Assembly (NCBI GenBank): GCA_037127315.1
Contig: JBBBDQ010001937.1
Coordinates: 457,501-521,500, forward strand
Direction of reading: 5' to 3'
Origin: Ascarosepion bandense
Taxonomy: Eukaryota > Mollusca > Cephalopoda > Sepiida > Sepiidae
DNA length: 64,000 nt
Part shown: piece by piece, positions 1 through 10,540 of the stretch
How positions within the stretch are numbered: the stretch's first letter is position 1
How the letters are laid out: every line of letters begins with the position of its first letter
Notes under the pieces: generated by a model
What the model saw: only the letters and a program-made list of their open reading frames with translations
Database searches by the model: none
Told to the model about the DNA's origin: nothing
Position numbers and translations under genes: made by a program

Positions 1-22
1 GTAAATAAAAATTGACATCAGT

Positions 23-27
<5 letters not shown>

Positions 28-59
<32 letters not shown>
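28..59. repeat. (AT)n microsatellite
   Basis: Perfect AT dinucleotide tract directly upstream of the Tc1-like end that follows. Confidence 0.97.
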
Positions 60-61
<2 letters not shown>

Positions 62-62
<1 letters not shown>

Positions 63-279
63 ACAGTACTGTGCAAAAGTATTAGGACAAGAACTATTTT
101 ATATTTTATGAGGCATATTGACAGAAAATAAACAATTTAATTAAAGTAATTTTATTTGATTTACTTAACAAATGCTTTAACAAGAAAAAATAATTTTTAA
201 CAAAATAAATTTAATATTTAGTATAATAGCCTTTCACTTTGAAATAATAAAATAATTGCGACAATTTACAATTCGCACC

Positions 280-281
<2 letters not shown>
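62..281 (+). mobile_element. Tc1/mariner-like element, left-end fragment
   Basis: Begins with the terminal motif CAGTACTGTGCAAAAGTATT and is colinear with the better copy starting at 782 for about 180 bases (shared GAGGCATATTGACAGAAAAT and AACAAATGCTTTAAC segments). It ends in an (AT)n tract without a right terminus. The 'cagtactgtgcaaaag' type of end is typical of Tc1-like transposons. No transposase coding remains. Confidence 0.7.

Positions 282-327
<46 letters not shown>
282..327. repeat. (AT)n microsatellite
   Basis: Perfect AT tract between the Tc1-like fragment and a long hairpin. Confidence 0.97.
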
Positions 328-330
<3 letters not shown>

Positions 331-470
331 AACTATTACTATGGGTAGAGGGGGTAAGCATAGTAACTATGACCTCTCCAGTCTACTAACATACTCCAAT
401 GCCTATAATCGACGGGAGATGTCACAGTTACTATGCTTACCCCCTCTACCCATAGTAGTAGCAGTTCGCA
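327..470. repeat. Inverted repeat (hairpin), about 55-bp arms
   Basis: Arms at about 327-379 and 415-470 are reverse complements over most of their length. Both contain ATGGGTAGAGGGGGTAAGC (or its complement) with a few mismatches, around a loop of about 35 bases. It lies next to a Penelope-type terminus and may be part of that element. No protein function is apparent. Confidence 0.8.
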
Positions 471-539
471 GACCAATCCCCTCATGCCACCAGTTCGTCA
501 CGGCCACCTGCCACGCTAAAGATGGACCCGTGGTTTAAT

Positions 540-734
540 TTTCTCTATTTAATTCCACTCTGTTAATAATTTAAATGTTCTATGTTCACTATACATTAAA
601 TGTTCATTCGTTGATAATGGCTTATGTAAGCCGAAAGCTCAGACCCGATAAAAAAATCAACAATTACTGCGATTTCTTGTCTTCTTTTAATGACAGCACA
701 ATCAAGCTAATCAGATCATACGAAAGGATCTTAC

Positions 735-737
<3 letters not shown>
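540..737 (+). mobile_element. Penelope-type terminal repeat, family also at 18.4-19.0 kb
   Basis: About 190 bases match both arms of the foldback at 18351-19031 (shared AAATGTTCTATGTT, GGCTTATGT and GAAAGCT segments). It contains a degraded hammerhead-like fold at about 606-648. The assignment to Penelope-like elements is inferred from those folds, not from coding sequence. Confidence 0.5.
606..648 (+). ncRNA. Degenerate hammerhead-like motif
   Basis: Core reads UUGAUAA instead of CUGANGA. One extra U follows, then a stem II of GGCUUA/UAAGCC, then an intact GAAA and a very short palindromic stem III (AGCU). Two core substitutions make cleavage unlikely. The fold is recognised by comparison with the copies at 18486, 18857 and 59449. 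Confidence 0.4.

Positions 738-781
<44 letters not shown>
738..781. repeat. (AT)n microsatellite
   Basis: Perfect AT tract joined directly to the left terminus of the Tc1-like element at 782. Confidence 0.97.
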
Positions 782-785
<4 letters not shown>

Positions 786-1385
786 TACTGTGCAAAAGTA
801 TTGGGACAAAAACTATTTTATCTTTTATGAGGCATATTGACAGAAAATAAACTATTTAATTAATGCAATTTTATTTGATTTGCTCAACAAATGCTTTAAC
901 AAAAACAAAATTCTTGTTACAAAATAAATTTAATATTTAGTATAATAGCCTTTTGCTTTGATCAGAGCCTTCATTCTTTTTCAATGTATCTAAATGTATC
1001 TCCTGCTAAGTAGCTTGTGTTTGTTCCTAAAGTGCGTCTTGCAAAGTCACATTAGATTTATCAATTCGAGAGGGGGGATTAAGAAAAAAGTCAGTCATAT
1101 CCAAGGATAATAGAATAATGAGTTATTTCAAAATAACTTGTTTAATAGAAAATACGAAAAACTAGATATAACTTGTTTTAATACATTTCATTTACACTTA
1201 GTTTTAAATAATCAATGTTTATTAGCAATTCACTTGGCTTTTCAACCTGTATTTGAATTTCAGTGAGGTTTTTGGGAAAATCACCTCTGTCTTAATACTT
1301 TTGCACACTGCCGGTAGTGTGCAAAAGTATTTAGACATTGGTGATTTTAAACTTTGTTTTGGTGCTTTTCCTAATACTTTTGCTC

Positions 1386-1391
<6 letters not shown>
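782..1391 (+). mobile_element. Non-autonomous Tc1/mariner-like element with both ends
   Basis: The left terminus (782-813) and right terminus (about 1360-1391) are inverted copies of CAGTACTGTGCAAAAGTATT with a few mismatches, and both abut TA-rich sequence, the usual Tc1 target. The interior is AT-rich with no transposase frame. A second, internal pair of ends meets back to back at about 1294-1335, so this may be two elements: 782 to about 1310 and a tiny one of about 80 bp, 1312-1391. Other copies: 62-281, 31253-31680 and 60763-60800. Confidence 0.75.

Positions 1392-1447
<56 letters not shown>
1390..1447. repeat. (AT)n microsatellite
   Basis: Perfect AT tract between the Tc1-like right end and a Penelope-type terminus. 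Confidence 0.97.
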
Positions 1448-1450
<3 letters not shown>

Positions 1451-1690
1451 AGTGAATACAGAACGAAGAAAGAATTTTTAAAACGTCCAAAACATTCATT
1501 TAAAACAGTGCTCGATATATGACATATAGAGCTGTGAATATTTATTATAAATTATATTTTAGAACATGTACATAATTTCTTTTATATATTCACTACAAAT
1601 GGTGCATTTGTTTCGACATTGAAACTTCAATATCTCATCAGAGGGTTTGGCTAGCAATGAAAAGCCTCTTTTCTTATATTTGGTCAGTTG
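1448..1690 (-). mobile_element. Penelope-type terminal repeat (family P2)
   Basis: About 240 bases match, in inverted orientation, the end of the element at 32639-33583 and also 36391-36520 (shared ACGTCCAAAACAT, TAGAGCTGTGAATATT and TTTCGACATTGAAA segments). It contains the hammerhead-like fold at 1594-1641. Coding sequence for this copy is not visible. Confidence 0.55.
1594..1641 (-). ncRNA. Hammerhead-like motif lacking stem I
   Basis: Read on the minus strand: CUGAUGA, a stem II closing GAUAUUGA with its complement, GAAA, a perfect 7-bp stem III (ACAAAUG/CAUUUGU), then a GUA triplet. The catalytic core is intact, but the flanks do not pair to give stem I. It could be an ancestral or trans-assembling form; cis cleavage is doubtful. 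Confidence 0.5.
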
Positions 1691-2359
1691 TGTCGTGGGA
1701 TGTTGGTGGGGGTTAGTGATAAGGGAACAAGTCTCGTGGATTGACCGTTAGAATTTTGAAGAAAGTAAGTAGATAATATGGTTGATTTATGAGAGTCTTT
1801 GATTTCTAGACAGATTTAACATTAGCAGTTAGAATGCAAGTTTTTATTATCTTGCGACGAGACTATATCCATTGGATTTCTTATATACAATTTTTGTTGC
1901 ATTCAAAACAAGAAACATAGAGTTTACTACTGGCGAGTGTTACGAAGAGAGAAGGGGAAGGTAAGGTGTCAAATATCTTTACCCAGTTAAGTTGGTGAAG
2001 AAGTTAAGTGCTATACTTTTTGGAAATTCTGAAATGAGTTTATGAAGAATAATTATTTGTTTGGTCAATGAAAGAATCAAAAACATGTATTTACCCATTT
2101 ACCCATGAGGTTCTCTTTCAGGTTTTAGTTAGTCGGCAACTTCTTAGAGATCCTTTCGCCCGGATATAAATCCTTGAATCAAAGCCGGAAGTGATAATGT
2201 CAGCAAATCCTGGTAACAACTACCTACTCTCTTCCCAAAACCTCTTTTTATAGGGGCTAAGACCTAATTTGCATATTTCCAGAGCATTTCGAATTCTTCC
2301 GAATCTAATGGAAGCTTTTACAATCTTCCAAAACGTCCTATTCCGATTTCTCTATTATT
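1691..2359. other. Unassigned single-copy-looking DNA
   Basis: No long frame, RNA fold or repeat recognised. The first part may be the interior of the adjacent Penelope-like element, as it follows the terminus without a break. Confidence 0.4.
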
Positions 2360-2666
2360 TAGACGTTGGCATGAAAGACTAAAAAGCAATAGTTGTTTTT
2401 AGTTAAAGCGAAACCGTAGACTGAAAGAAAAATGAATGGATGTAAGTCAAATTTTGATTTTTGTTATCGATATCAAATAAATTTGTTTCGTCATAAACTG
2501 AATTATAAAGGCTAAATAAGTCCTCTGAATAAATGGTATCATGGGTGAGACTAAAAAATACAATTATACCTACTTAGAGCCAAACCCAAAGCAAAAACTA
2601 AAATAAAAGAGCTGAAAAAAATACAGACATAAAGGCAGACAAACAGACACACACACAAACATTTTG

Positions 2667-2713
<47 letters not shown>

Positions 2714-3025
2714 CGATTTTCTGCACTATTGTAAGCACTGCAACCTTGAAACTTCTGAATATCGGTTCTTATGTCTTTGTCTATGAGTGTATCAAATTTG
2801 ATTAAAATCAGACCACTCCTTCAATAACCAGATTTTTTCGATTATCGATTTTCGATATTTATCGGGGGTACCTCGACACAAAACCTAGCTAAGAACACTC
2901 GCAGACGCTTATAGTACAACTGTGTAAATTTTCAAGAAAATTGGTTAAACCGTTTCGCAGCCTATAGGTAACGGACACACAGACACACACACAGAGACAA
3001 AGTTCGATTTATAAATAAGTTTAGA
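2360..3025 (-). mobile_element. Non-autonomous Helitron, 3'-truncated
   Basis: On the minus strand the element begins at 3025 with the family 5' end TCTAAACTTATTTATAAA, preceded by A. It carries a CA/GT tract, the CGATTATCGATTTTCG-type AT-rich core and an internal (AT)n at 2670-2711. Homology stops near 2360 before the hairpin and CTAG terminus seen in complete copies such as 21660-22434. It has no Rep/helicase coding and so would depend on an autonomous partner. Confidence 0.8.
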
Positions 3026-3138
3026 TTAATGAGCAAAATTAATAACAAATATCTTAAACAGATAATTCTTACTGTGTATTCAACTGGAATTGCACATGCA
3101 TCCTCTTCTTTCCTCAGGGAAAACCTTTTCGAGCCAAA

Positions 3139-3405
3139 AAGTTCACCGTCAGTTTGGCCAAGGAGAGCAGTCTAACAAGGCCATGTTTGAATTTCTTATG
3201 AAGTAAACGGTATTTTTCTCGTTAGAACCGCTATCAACTTGTCTGCTAGCTTTAGTTACATAACCGAGAAGTGCCATTGTTAGTTTAGTCAAGGAGAACA
3301 GATTAACAGGGCAACGTTTGAATATTTTATTAAGTAAACCGCATTTTTCTCGTTGGGACTGCTACCAATTTATATTGGCTAGCTTCAGTTACATACCCGA
3401 AACGT
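3139..3405. repeat. Degenerate tandem duplication, about 131-bp unit, two copies
   Basis: Segments starting near 3139 and 3270 share AGTTTGGCCAAGGAGA/AGTTTAGTCAAGGAGA, AAGTAAAC and TTTTTCTCGTT blocks in the same order. Divergence is roughly one base in five by eye. The flanks (3026-3138 and 3406-3779) show nothing recognisable. Confidence 0.6.
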
Positions 3406-3779
3406 AGACAGTAATTGGTGAAGATATTTTTTCTGTGACATTTTACCTTACTATCAATTAGGTTTAATTTTAGTGGAGACACATTTTAAGTTGCTATTGG
3501 GGATAGTATCTCTGGTAGAACTCCTTAGCTGAGGTCAGATGTAATAAATATCCCTGTTTAGCGAAATAAATGACGAAAAATACAAAAGCCACCAAAAAAC
3601 ACACAAATCAAAACAGACATAGCAACTGCCTCACGTGTATCCACTAAACATAACGTTTATAGCAGTAAAATTTCTCATCTAAAACATTTTCTAATTGTAA
3701 TGAAGCAGTCATAACGAAGATTAACACTTTTCTCCAGTAGAGACTCCCTCTCTACTTTCCATTAGGATGGCTCATGTTA

Positions 3780-4330
3780 CCCTCCATGAAAAGGACTTGT
3801 TGCGCCATCTCATGATAACGTACTCAGCTGATATGAAGTGAAAAGAACATATTGAATCAATTGGGTGAGATGCTAAGAAATTTGGTTCACTGTTTCCTGC
3901 AAAACGATTTTTCTGTCCAGAATCTCTCTTGCATATCTATAAGTCTGCTATTCGCTAAACATTAGAATATTGTCAACACATATGGTCCGGTGCCTCTGCT
4001 ATTTACCCTGAGCTTCTTGATAAAACCCGAAGAAGAATCAGCAATATTACTGGTCCTAATCTCGAGGCTCGGCTTCAGTCTCTTTTCCATCGGCGTAAGG
4101 TTGTCTCTCTCTAACTTTTTATAAATACTTTTATGGTAATTGTTCGAATGATCTCTTTGCTATAGTATCTAGAATTTATGAATTTAAATGCAATACGAGA
4201 CTGGAATCGGGATCTCATTAATTAATCAAATAAATGTAGCCTTAAGTTCTATGCTGACGGTTGCGTTTCTCGTACTTCCCGCTTGTGGAACTCCCTAGCG
4301 GCTCCTGGATTTCCAGCCAAGTTAAATCTC
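3780..4330 (+). pseudogene. LINE reverse-transcriptase C-terminal relic
   Basis: Conceptual translation in shifting frames gives SADMKWKEHIESIG, LLHIYKSAIR, EYCQHIWSGA, ELLDKTRRRI and LQSLFHRRKV in the same order as the minus-strand LINE at 62752-64000, ending near a SRTSRLWNSL-type block at about 4275. This is the region after the RT catalytic core in CR1/Jockey-superfamily LINEs. It has several stops and a loss of the middle section near 4130-4250. Confidence 0.75.
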
Positions 4331-5534
4331 AAGTAATTTCAAAAGAATGCCGATTGATATCAACTGTTCTCCTGCATACTTTTCCCTCTTCCCGCTCATT
4401 ATTAATGTTTCTGTTCCAAATCTATCCACAATCTGTAACCAGTTGTGTCTTAGTGAATTGACGAATTTACTTGGGTTCATTCAATTTATCATGCATAAGT
4501 TTACAAATGATGCAACTGTTGATTTCATCAAATAATGTCAGCCAGTGTTTGTGAGAATCTATCCCAGACTCCTCCTCCGCCTTCGGAATGTAGACCTTAT
4601 CTTTTCGTCTACAATTTATGGAAGACTTCTTCCGTCTCCTCACTAGGATTAGTGTAATAAGGTTCTGTCTCACACTTGAATTCTGGCTGGAACCGTGCCG
4701 ATCGGTCTTTACATCAGCTGATAAAAAGTCGTCTGTTAAGTCAAGCCTGCCCCTAGCTTCTCTTAAATTGACTAAAGTCAATTCTTTTGCGGTCTAGATT
4801 GCGAAACATGCTGTAGTATATTTAATATTTTGATTACAACATTTGAGTAAGCCTAATAATCCGATCTTTCTTGTGTGGCGTTGAAGTTCTGAGATGAGAT
4901 ATATATCCATCCTTTCCATCCAACATTGGTCTAGGGAATGAATCTAAAAAGCTTATGTAATGCATCTGGTTCCCAGAACGGAACGGAAATCAGTTCCCGC
5001 CTCAGAAATAGACATGAGCTCTTTGGAGAAAGGAATCAGTTTCACAAGAATTGACGTTAGAAAATCCGAAATTCCCTTGAAAAGGCGCAGAAGGTGACTA
5101 ATATAAAGACGAGAAGAACTTACCCCGTGGATCAAAAGAGGGAGTTCTGTTCGAAAAGCATAGGACACGAAAGGCCTATTCGTTGTAAATGAAATAATAA
5201 AATAAGCCGGTTTGACCAGAGAGTACGAAACCACTTTGAATATTTTATGGTTCAATTCGAGGCTGTGTTTTAACTCCTCAACCAATCAAAACAGACATTA
5301 CTGCGTATGCGTGGACAGTCAGCATTTTCGTTTGAAGATCATTTCGTAGAAAATATATCGAATGACTAAGCATACAGACGTTAGAGTTTCAATCTCCATC
5401 GGCACTGCCATGATTGAGTGTGGTTGTAGAGTGGCAGCTGAACACACGACCAGTTTCCTCTTCATCTCTGGGCTGAAAGATGAAGAAGTATTAGTCATAC
5501 ATAACGTATCTGAGACGAATAAACCTGGGTGGGT
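4331..5534. other. Unassigned region
   Basis: About 1.2 kb without a convincing gene. Open frames of 60-110 codons occur on both strands but show no family motif, no codon bias I can detect and no conserved neighbours. The LINE relic may continue some way into the left edge. Confidence 0.4.
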
Positions 5535-5960
5535 CAAACTTCTTCATGTGCCGTGCCCCTTCAGAGCGTAGGCAATCATGGACTTCCATTTGGCTGTCTC
5601 TGGTCACTCTCAAAAATTCCTATCTTAATATCTCTCCTAAACCACATTCCTCCATCCATTTGCCCAAGTCTATCAAGTATGTCATGCGTTGCTTTCCTTT
5701 ATCTCTTTTCCCCCTCCATCCGTCCTTTGGGTATTAGATTCTCTAAGCAATCTTTCCTCATTACTTGTCTCCGAAACCTCAGCTGCCTCTTCTTGATATT
5801 AAGTATGTTTTCTTCTCGCTTGCATATTCTCTAACATCTCATCGTTGCGCTCAATCCGTCATATCCTCTCCAACCTTCTGTAAAACATTATTTCTGCTGC
5901 CTCAGGCCACTCCTTCATCCTTACGGAGACTGTTTAACATTCACTGCTATCCATTTGGAC
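5535..5960 (-). pseudogene. RTE-like LINE, C-terminal relic
   Basis: Minus-strand translation in broken frames gives KKRQLRF, MRKDCLENLI, GRMEGEKR and, at the end, ETAKWKSMIAYALKGHGT followed by a stop. That ending matches the LWRAMI...GHGT endings at 24.0-24.5 kb and is characteristic of RTE-type elements. At least two frame changes and a stop interrupt it. RT catalytic motifs are not included. Confidence 0.5.
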
Positions 5961-5976
5961 AGATATCACATATCAG

Positions 5977-6408
5977 TCCGTCAGTACTTAGATAGGTGAC
6001 CGCTTAAGAATGCCAGGTGCTGTAAGCGTTTAGTGACGGATGTGCGTTGTGGTGCAGTGGATATCGGCTAGGAAAGAGAAATCGTTGAGTTCGAATTCCA
6101 GTTGAATACCCCGCATTCACTTAAGCACTGGTACCCTAGGTAAAGTTATTAATCTGTCTCTTCCCTCCAGTTATGGGTTAAATAACAGGATAGGACATGG
6201 GAATCCTGGCCTTAAAAACAAATCCCAATGAATCTTGATACTCGAAAAGAAAAAGTATTACTAGACACAAAACTTATATAAAAACGATAATAAATTGTTG
6301 AAAGAAAAAGGTATTCCCAGCAATAAATAAATAAAAACTTTTTGGCAATGAATGACCCGCCGAGGTTGATATACCATAAAAACAAAACAACCAAACCAAA
6401 CCAAGCAT
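5977..6408 (+). mobile_element. 5S rRNA/tRNA composite SINE, 5'-truncated
   Basis: 5977-6029 matches the 3' half of 5S rRNA (GTCAGTACTTAGATAGGTGA ... CCAGGTGCTGTAAGC). After a short linker, a tRNA-like head follows at about 6038-6107 with a B box GAGTTCGAATTCC. A body containing TTATGGGTTAAATAACAGG and a tail ending in (AACC)n-like repeats complete it. The same order occurs on the minus strand at 55455-55958, where the 5S part is full length. It is presumably transcribed by RNA polymerase III and moved by a LINE; the partner is not identified. Confidence 0.8.
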
Positions 6409-7195
6409 ATCAGTCCAGCACTCTGTTCTTTGTTTAAAAAATGATCTTCCTGTCTCTCAATACTATATTTAGCTTTTGAAATGCGTCCTTAGCCATACTA
6501 AATACGTCTTCAGATCTCAACAGAGTAACTCACTATGGTTAAATGAAACTGGCAGAAATGCCAAACAAACAGAATGGTCAAAATACAAAGTAAACAATAA
6601 CAACAGAAAGAAAAAAAATAAGAGGGTCAAAAATAGTAAAAAGCAAGCAAACAATGAATGCAAGGCAAATTAACAGTAATAAGGTGAAGTGACAATAATA
6701 TGGTAAAAAGTTCACAAACTAAGAATTAGCTTTGACACACAGAAGCAAATTCAGATTAGCAAATGTAGCCTTCTGGCTTCAAGACAAGATAAATTTACCC
6801 AGCAAAAGTAACATAGGTTTTCTTTCCTTTTTTTATGCTTTTCTCCAGCCGTGCATGGCTCAATTTTGATTTCAGTTAAACTTTTGTTATTCTTAATGCA
6901 ATCCAAAAATTTGCAAATATTGATCAGCCAAAAGTAGAACCCATTTAAAAGATTTTATCCTTTTCTGATGAACTTTTCCTGCAGCAAATTGATGGTGGTA
7001 TACTTGCCAGACACAAGATATGGTAGACATCTCTTGTTTTGTTTTATTGTTGAAAGGGAGAATCAAAACAGACATAACTTATTTAGAAATTTTGTTTTGG
7101 GGCAGCTACTATCATCTCCCTTTTCACATATTTAGCAATTTCTTACAAAATGCTATCATCACAAGTGAGTGGCCATGGTTAAATATGAAATAAAT
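6409..7195. other. Unassigned AT-rich region
   Basis: Contains a 65-codon Lys/Asn-rich frame (6476-6673) that looks like A-rich low complexity rather than a gene. No repeat partner was found elsewhere in the window. Confidence 0.4.
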
Positions 7196-8460
7196 GGCAG
7201 AATTAGTTTAACATATTTTGAAATGATAGAAGCTGGTCTATTAAAAATAGCTTAAACAACTTATAAATAATAGAATGACATCTATTGGAAATGGTTTCAG
7301 GGACAGGAAAATCATAAAATATAATATAATGGTAATAGAAAATATATTGGAAATTGATTCTATGACTTTTAATTGATAGAATTTGATCTACTGGGAAGGA
7401 TTTCAAGGATATTAAATAATAGTAAGTGTTTTAATAGAAATACATTCAATGATTTTTAAATGATAGAATGTGATTTTTTGGGAAGGATTGCAAGGATATT
7501 AAATGATATTATGGGTTCTAATAAAATATTTTCAATGACTTTTAAATGATAGAATGTGATCTTATGGGAAGGATTGCAAGGATATGAACTGATAGTATGT
7601 GTTCTAATGGAAATAGTTTCAATGATTATTAAATGATAGAAGGTGATCTATTGGGAAGGGTTTCAAGGATAATAAATCATAGTGTGTGTTCTAATGTAAA
7701 TAGTTTCAATGATTTTTAAATGATAGAATGTGATCTATTAAGAAGGATTTCAATGATATTAAATGATAGTATGTGGAAATAGTCTCAATGTTTTTTTAAA
7801 TGATAGATTTGATTTAATGGAAAGGATTGCAAGGATATTAAATGATAGTATGGGTTCTAATAAAATATTTTCAATGATTTTTAAATGATAGAATGTGATC
7901 TAATTGGAGCGATTTAAAGGATATTAACAGATAGTATGTGTTCTAATGGAAATAATTTCTATGGTTTTTAAATGATAGAATGTGATCTATTGGGAAGGAT
8001 TGCAAGGATATTAAATGATAGTATGTGTTCTAATGGAAACAGTTTCAATGATTTTTAAATGATAGAATGTGATCTATTAAGAAGGATTGCAAGGATATTA
8101 AATGATAGTGTGTGTTCTAATGGAAACAGTTTCAATGATTTTTAAATGATAGAATGTGATCTATTGGGAAGGATTTCGAGGATATTAAATGATAGTGTGT
8201 GTTCTAATGGGAATAGTGTCAATGATTTTTAAATGATAGAATGTGATCTATTGGGAAGGATTTCGAGGATATTAAATGATAGTGTGTGTTCTAATGGAAA
8301 TAGTGTCAATGATTTTTAAATGATAGAATGTGATCTATTGGGAAGGATATCAAGGATATTAAATGATAGTGTGTGTTCTAATGGAAATAGTGTCAATGAT
8401 TTTTGAATGACAGAATGTGATCTATTGGGAAGGATATCAAGGATATTAAATGATAGTATG

Positions 8461-9120
8461 TGTTCTAGAAAAATATTTTCAATGATTTTAAAATGATGAA
8501 ATGTAATTTATTGGGAAGGATTGCAAGGATATTAACAGATAGTATGTGTTCTAATGTAAATAGTTTCAATGATTTTTGAATGATAGAATGTGATCTATTA
8601 AGAAGGATTTCAAGGATATTAAATGATAGTGTGTGTTCTAAAGGAAACAGTTTCAATGATTTTTAAATGATAGAATGTGATCTATTGGGAAAGATTTCGA
8701 GGATATTAAATGATAGTGTGTGTTCTAATGGGAATAGTGTCAATGATTTTTAAATGATAGAATGTGATCTATTGGGAAGGATTTCGAGGATATTGATTGA
8801 TAGTGTGTGTTCTAATGGAAATAGTGTCAATGATTTTTGAATGACAGAATGTGATCTATTGGGAAGGATATCAAGGATATTAAATGATAGTATGTGTTCT
8901 AGAAAAATATTTTCAATGATTTTAAAATGATGAAATGTAATTTATTGGGAAGGATTACAAGGATATTAACAGATAGTATGTGTTCTAATGTAAATAGTTT
9001 CAATGATTTTTGAATGATAGAATGTGATCTATTAAGAAGGATTTCAAGGATATTAAATGATAGTGTGTGTTCTAATGGAAACAGTTTCAATGATTTTTAA
9101 ATGATAGAATGTGATCTATT
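8461..9120. repeat. Duplicated five-unit block inside the satellite
   Basis: The sequence from about 8461 repeats from about 8895 with an offset of 434 bases (five units minus one base). It is almost identical, including the odd unit with AAAATGATGAAATGTAATTT. This indicates a recent duplication by unequal exchange. Confidence 0.85.
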
Positions 9121-9124
9121 AAGA

Positions 9125-9290
9125 TTATATTTCCCTATAAAGAAACATTTGGTATTCATTGACTGAGCATTCAGTACTGCTTTCATTTGAAATTTATAAA
9201 ATATTTCTCTTAAAAAATTTTTCAGGAAAATATTTCTTTCAAGGCTTGTTTTCATACTGTATAAAATATGATACGAATGGCCCTAGAGAG
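9125..9290. other. Non-satellite interruption in the 87-bp array
   Basis: 166 bases unrelated to the satellite. They begin after CTATTAAGA and end before TTAAGTGATAG, replacing part of a unit. No target duplication, inverted ends or coding capacity seen. Confidence 0.75.
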
Positions 9291-10163
9291 TTAAGTGATA
9301 GTGTGTGTTCTAATGGAAATAGTGTCAATGATTTTTAAATGATAGAATGTGATCTATTGGAAATGATTTCAAGGATATTAAGTGATAGTGTGTGTTCTAA
9401 TGGAAATAGTGTCAATGATTTTTAAATGATAGAATGTGATCTATTGGAAAGGATTTCAAGGATATTAAGTGATAGTGTGTGTTCTAATGGAAATAGTGTC
9501 AATGATTTTTAAATGATAGAATGTGATCTATTGGAAATGATTTCAAGGATATTAAGTGATAGTGTGTGCTTTAATGGAAATAGTGTCAATGATTTTTAAA
9601 TGATAGAATGTGATCTATTGGAAAGGATTTCAAGGATATTAAGTGATAGTGTGTGTTCTAATGAAAATAGTGTCAATGATTTTTAAATGATAGAATGTGA
9701 TCTATTGGAAATGATTTCAAGGATATTAAGTGATAGTGTGTGCTTTAATGGAAATAGTGTCAATGATTTTTAAATGATAGAATGTGACGGGAATAGTTTC
9801 TAGGATTTTAAAAGATACAATGTGATGTAATCGAAAGTCTTTCAAGGTATTTTTAACGTTAGAATGTGATCAATTGAAAATGATTCCAAATCTGTTTAGA
9901 TGATTGAATTTTATCCACGGGAAATGGTTACAGGGATTTTTAAATGAGAGTATGTGATGTATTTCGACTGTTTTCATATAATTTAAAAAAATATATATCA
10001 TCAATTAAGAACTGTTTCAAAGACGTTAATTGAGAGAGTACGATCTTTTAGATATGATTTTAGTAACTTTTATATCATAGAATACGATTTATTAAAAAAG
10101 TAATTAAGAACTTTTAAATGAGAGAACCTGATTTTTATTATCGTATTCTAAAAATTTATATTG

Positions 10164-10385
10164 TAGAACTTTCGCTTGTTCCCTGATAGTTACAACCTTC
10201 AAAAGTTTAAATGCAACTTCACATGCCATCTTCTCTCTGCCTGAATTTTTTACTATCTTTTTGTCCTTTCTTTAAACACACTGTACTCTTCCATCCCCAT
10301 CTTTCTCTCTCTGTAACCCCGTGAGTACTGGTGGATGTCCCGCCTTGCTGTGGGTGATATGATTAAAATAAATGAAATTTTATTC
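10164..10385 (+). mobile_element. LINE 3' end (C-terminus and 3' UTR)
   Basis: The frame reads FPDSYNLQKFKCNFTCHLL and then a stop. This is followed by a 3' UTR ending CCGCCTTGCTGTGGGTGATA and an A-rich tail. It matches other 3' ends at 23640, 34166, 34950 and 39790. It is a 5'-truncated retrotransposed copy. Confidence 0.85.
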
Positions 10386-10391
10386 AAATAT

Positions 10392-10540
10392 ATCAGTCAG
10401 TTAAGTGCCACACGTGATACACGCTTGGGCGATCGTGTCTCGAAAGAGACATGACTGACTGGGCAGAAGATTATCTCACAGTAGGTTGCCATTACTTTCT
10501 GGGGTAGACTGGTTGCCAATCTGTCCTGTTACTTGACCGA
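10392..10540 (-). mobile_element. tRNA-derived SINE, 3' part
   Basis: Same sequence as the 3' portion of the SINEs at 10681-10925 and 28305-28590 (CGTGATACACGCTTGGGCGA, GACATGACTGACTGGGCAGA). The tRNA head is missing. 10541-10680 between the copies carries a short inverted repeat around GGGGGATC/GATCCCCC. Confidence 0.8.

Larger units (their letters stand above)
7200..10140. repeat. Satellite array, 87-bp unit built of two about 43-bp halves
   Basis: About 30 copies with a period of 87 bases (measured, for example, from 8284 to 8371). Each unit contains two diverged halves, one starting TGATAGTGTGTGTTCTA and one TGATAGAATGTGATCTA, so it arose from a dimerised 43/44-bp monomer. Copies are tight in the centre and decay towards both ends. 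The array is interrupted at 9125-9290. Short open frames within it are by-products. Confidence 0.95.

Noticed and set aside
1253..1522. Open frames rich in YIYIYI around (AT)n tracts, here and at many other places
   Set aside because: They are translations of AT dinucleotide repeats with no flanking homology to any protein.
4467..5285. Minus-strand frames of 104 and 110 codons as a possible gene
   Set aside because: Different frames separated by stops, with no motif or splice logic that joins them.
7200..10140. CRISPR-like alternation of repeated and variable segments
   Set aside because: The genome is eukaryotic, both halves of the unit are repeats, and there are no unique spacers or cas genes.
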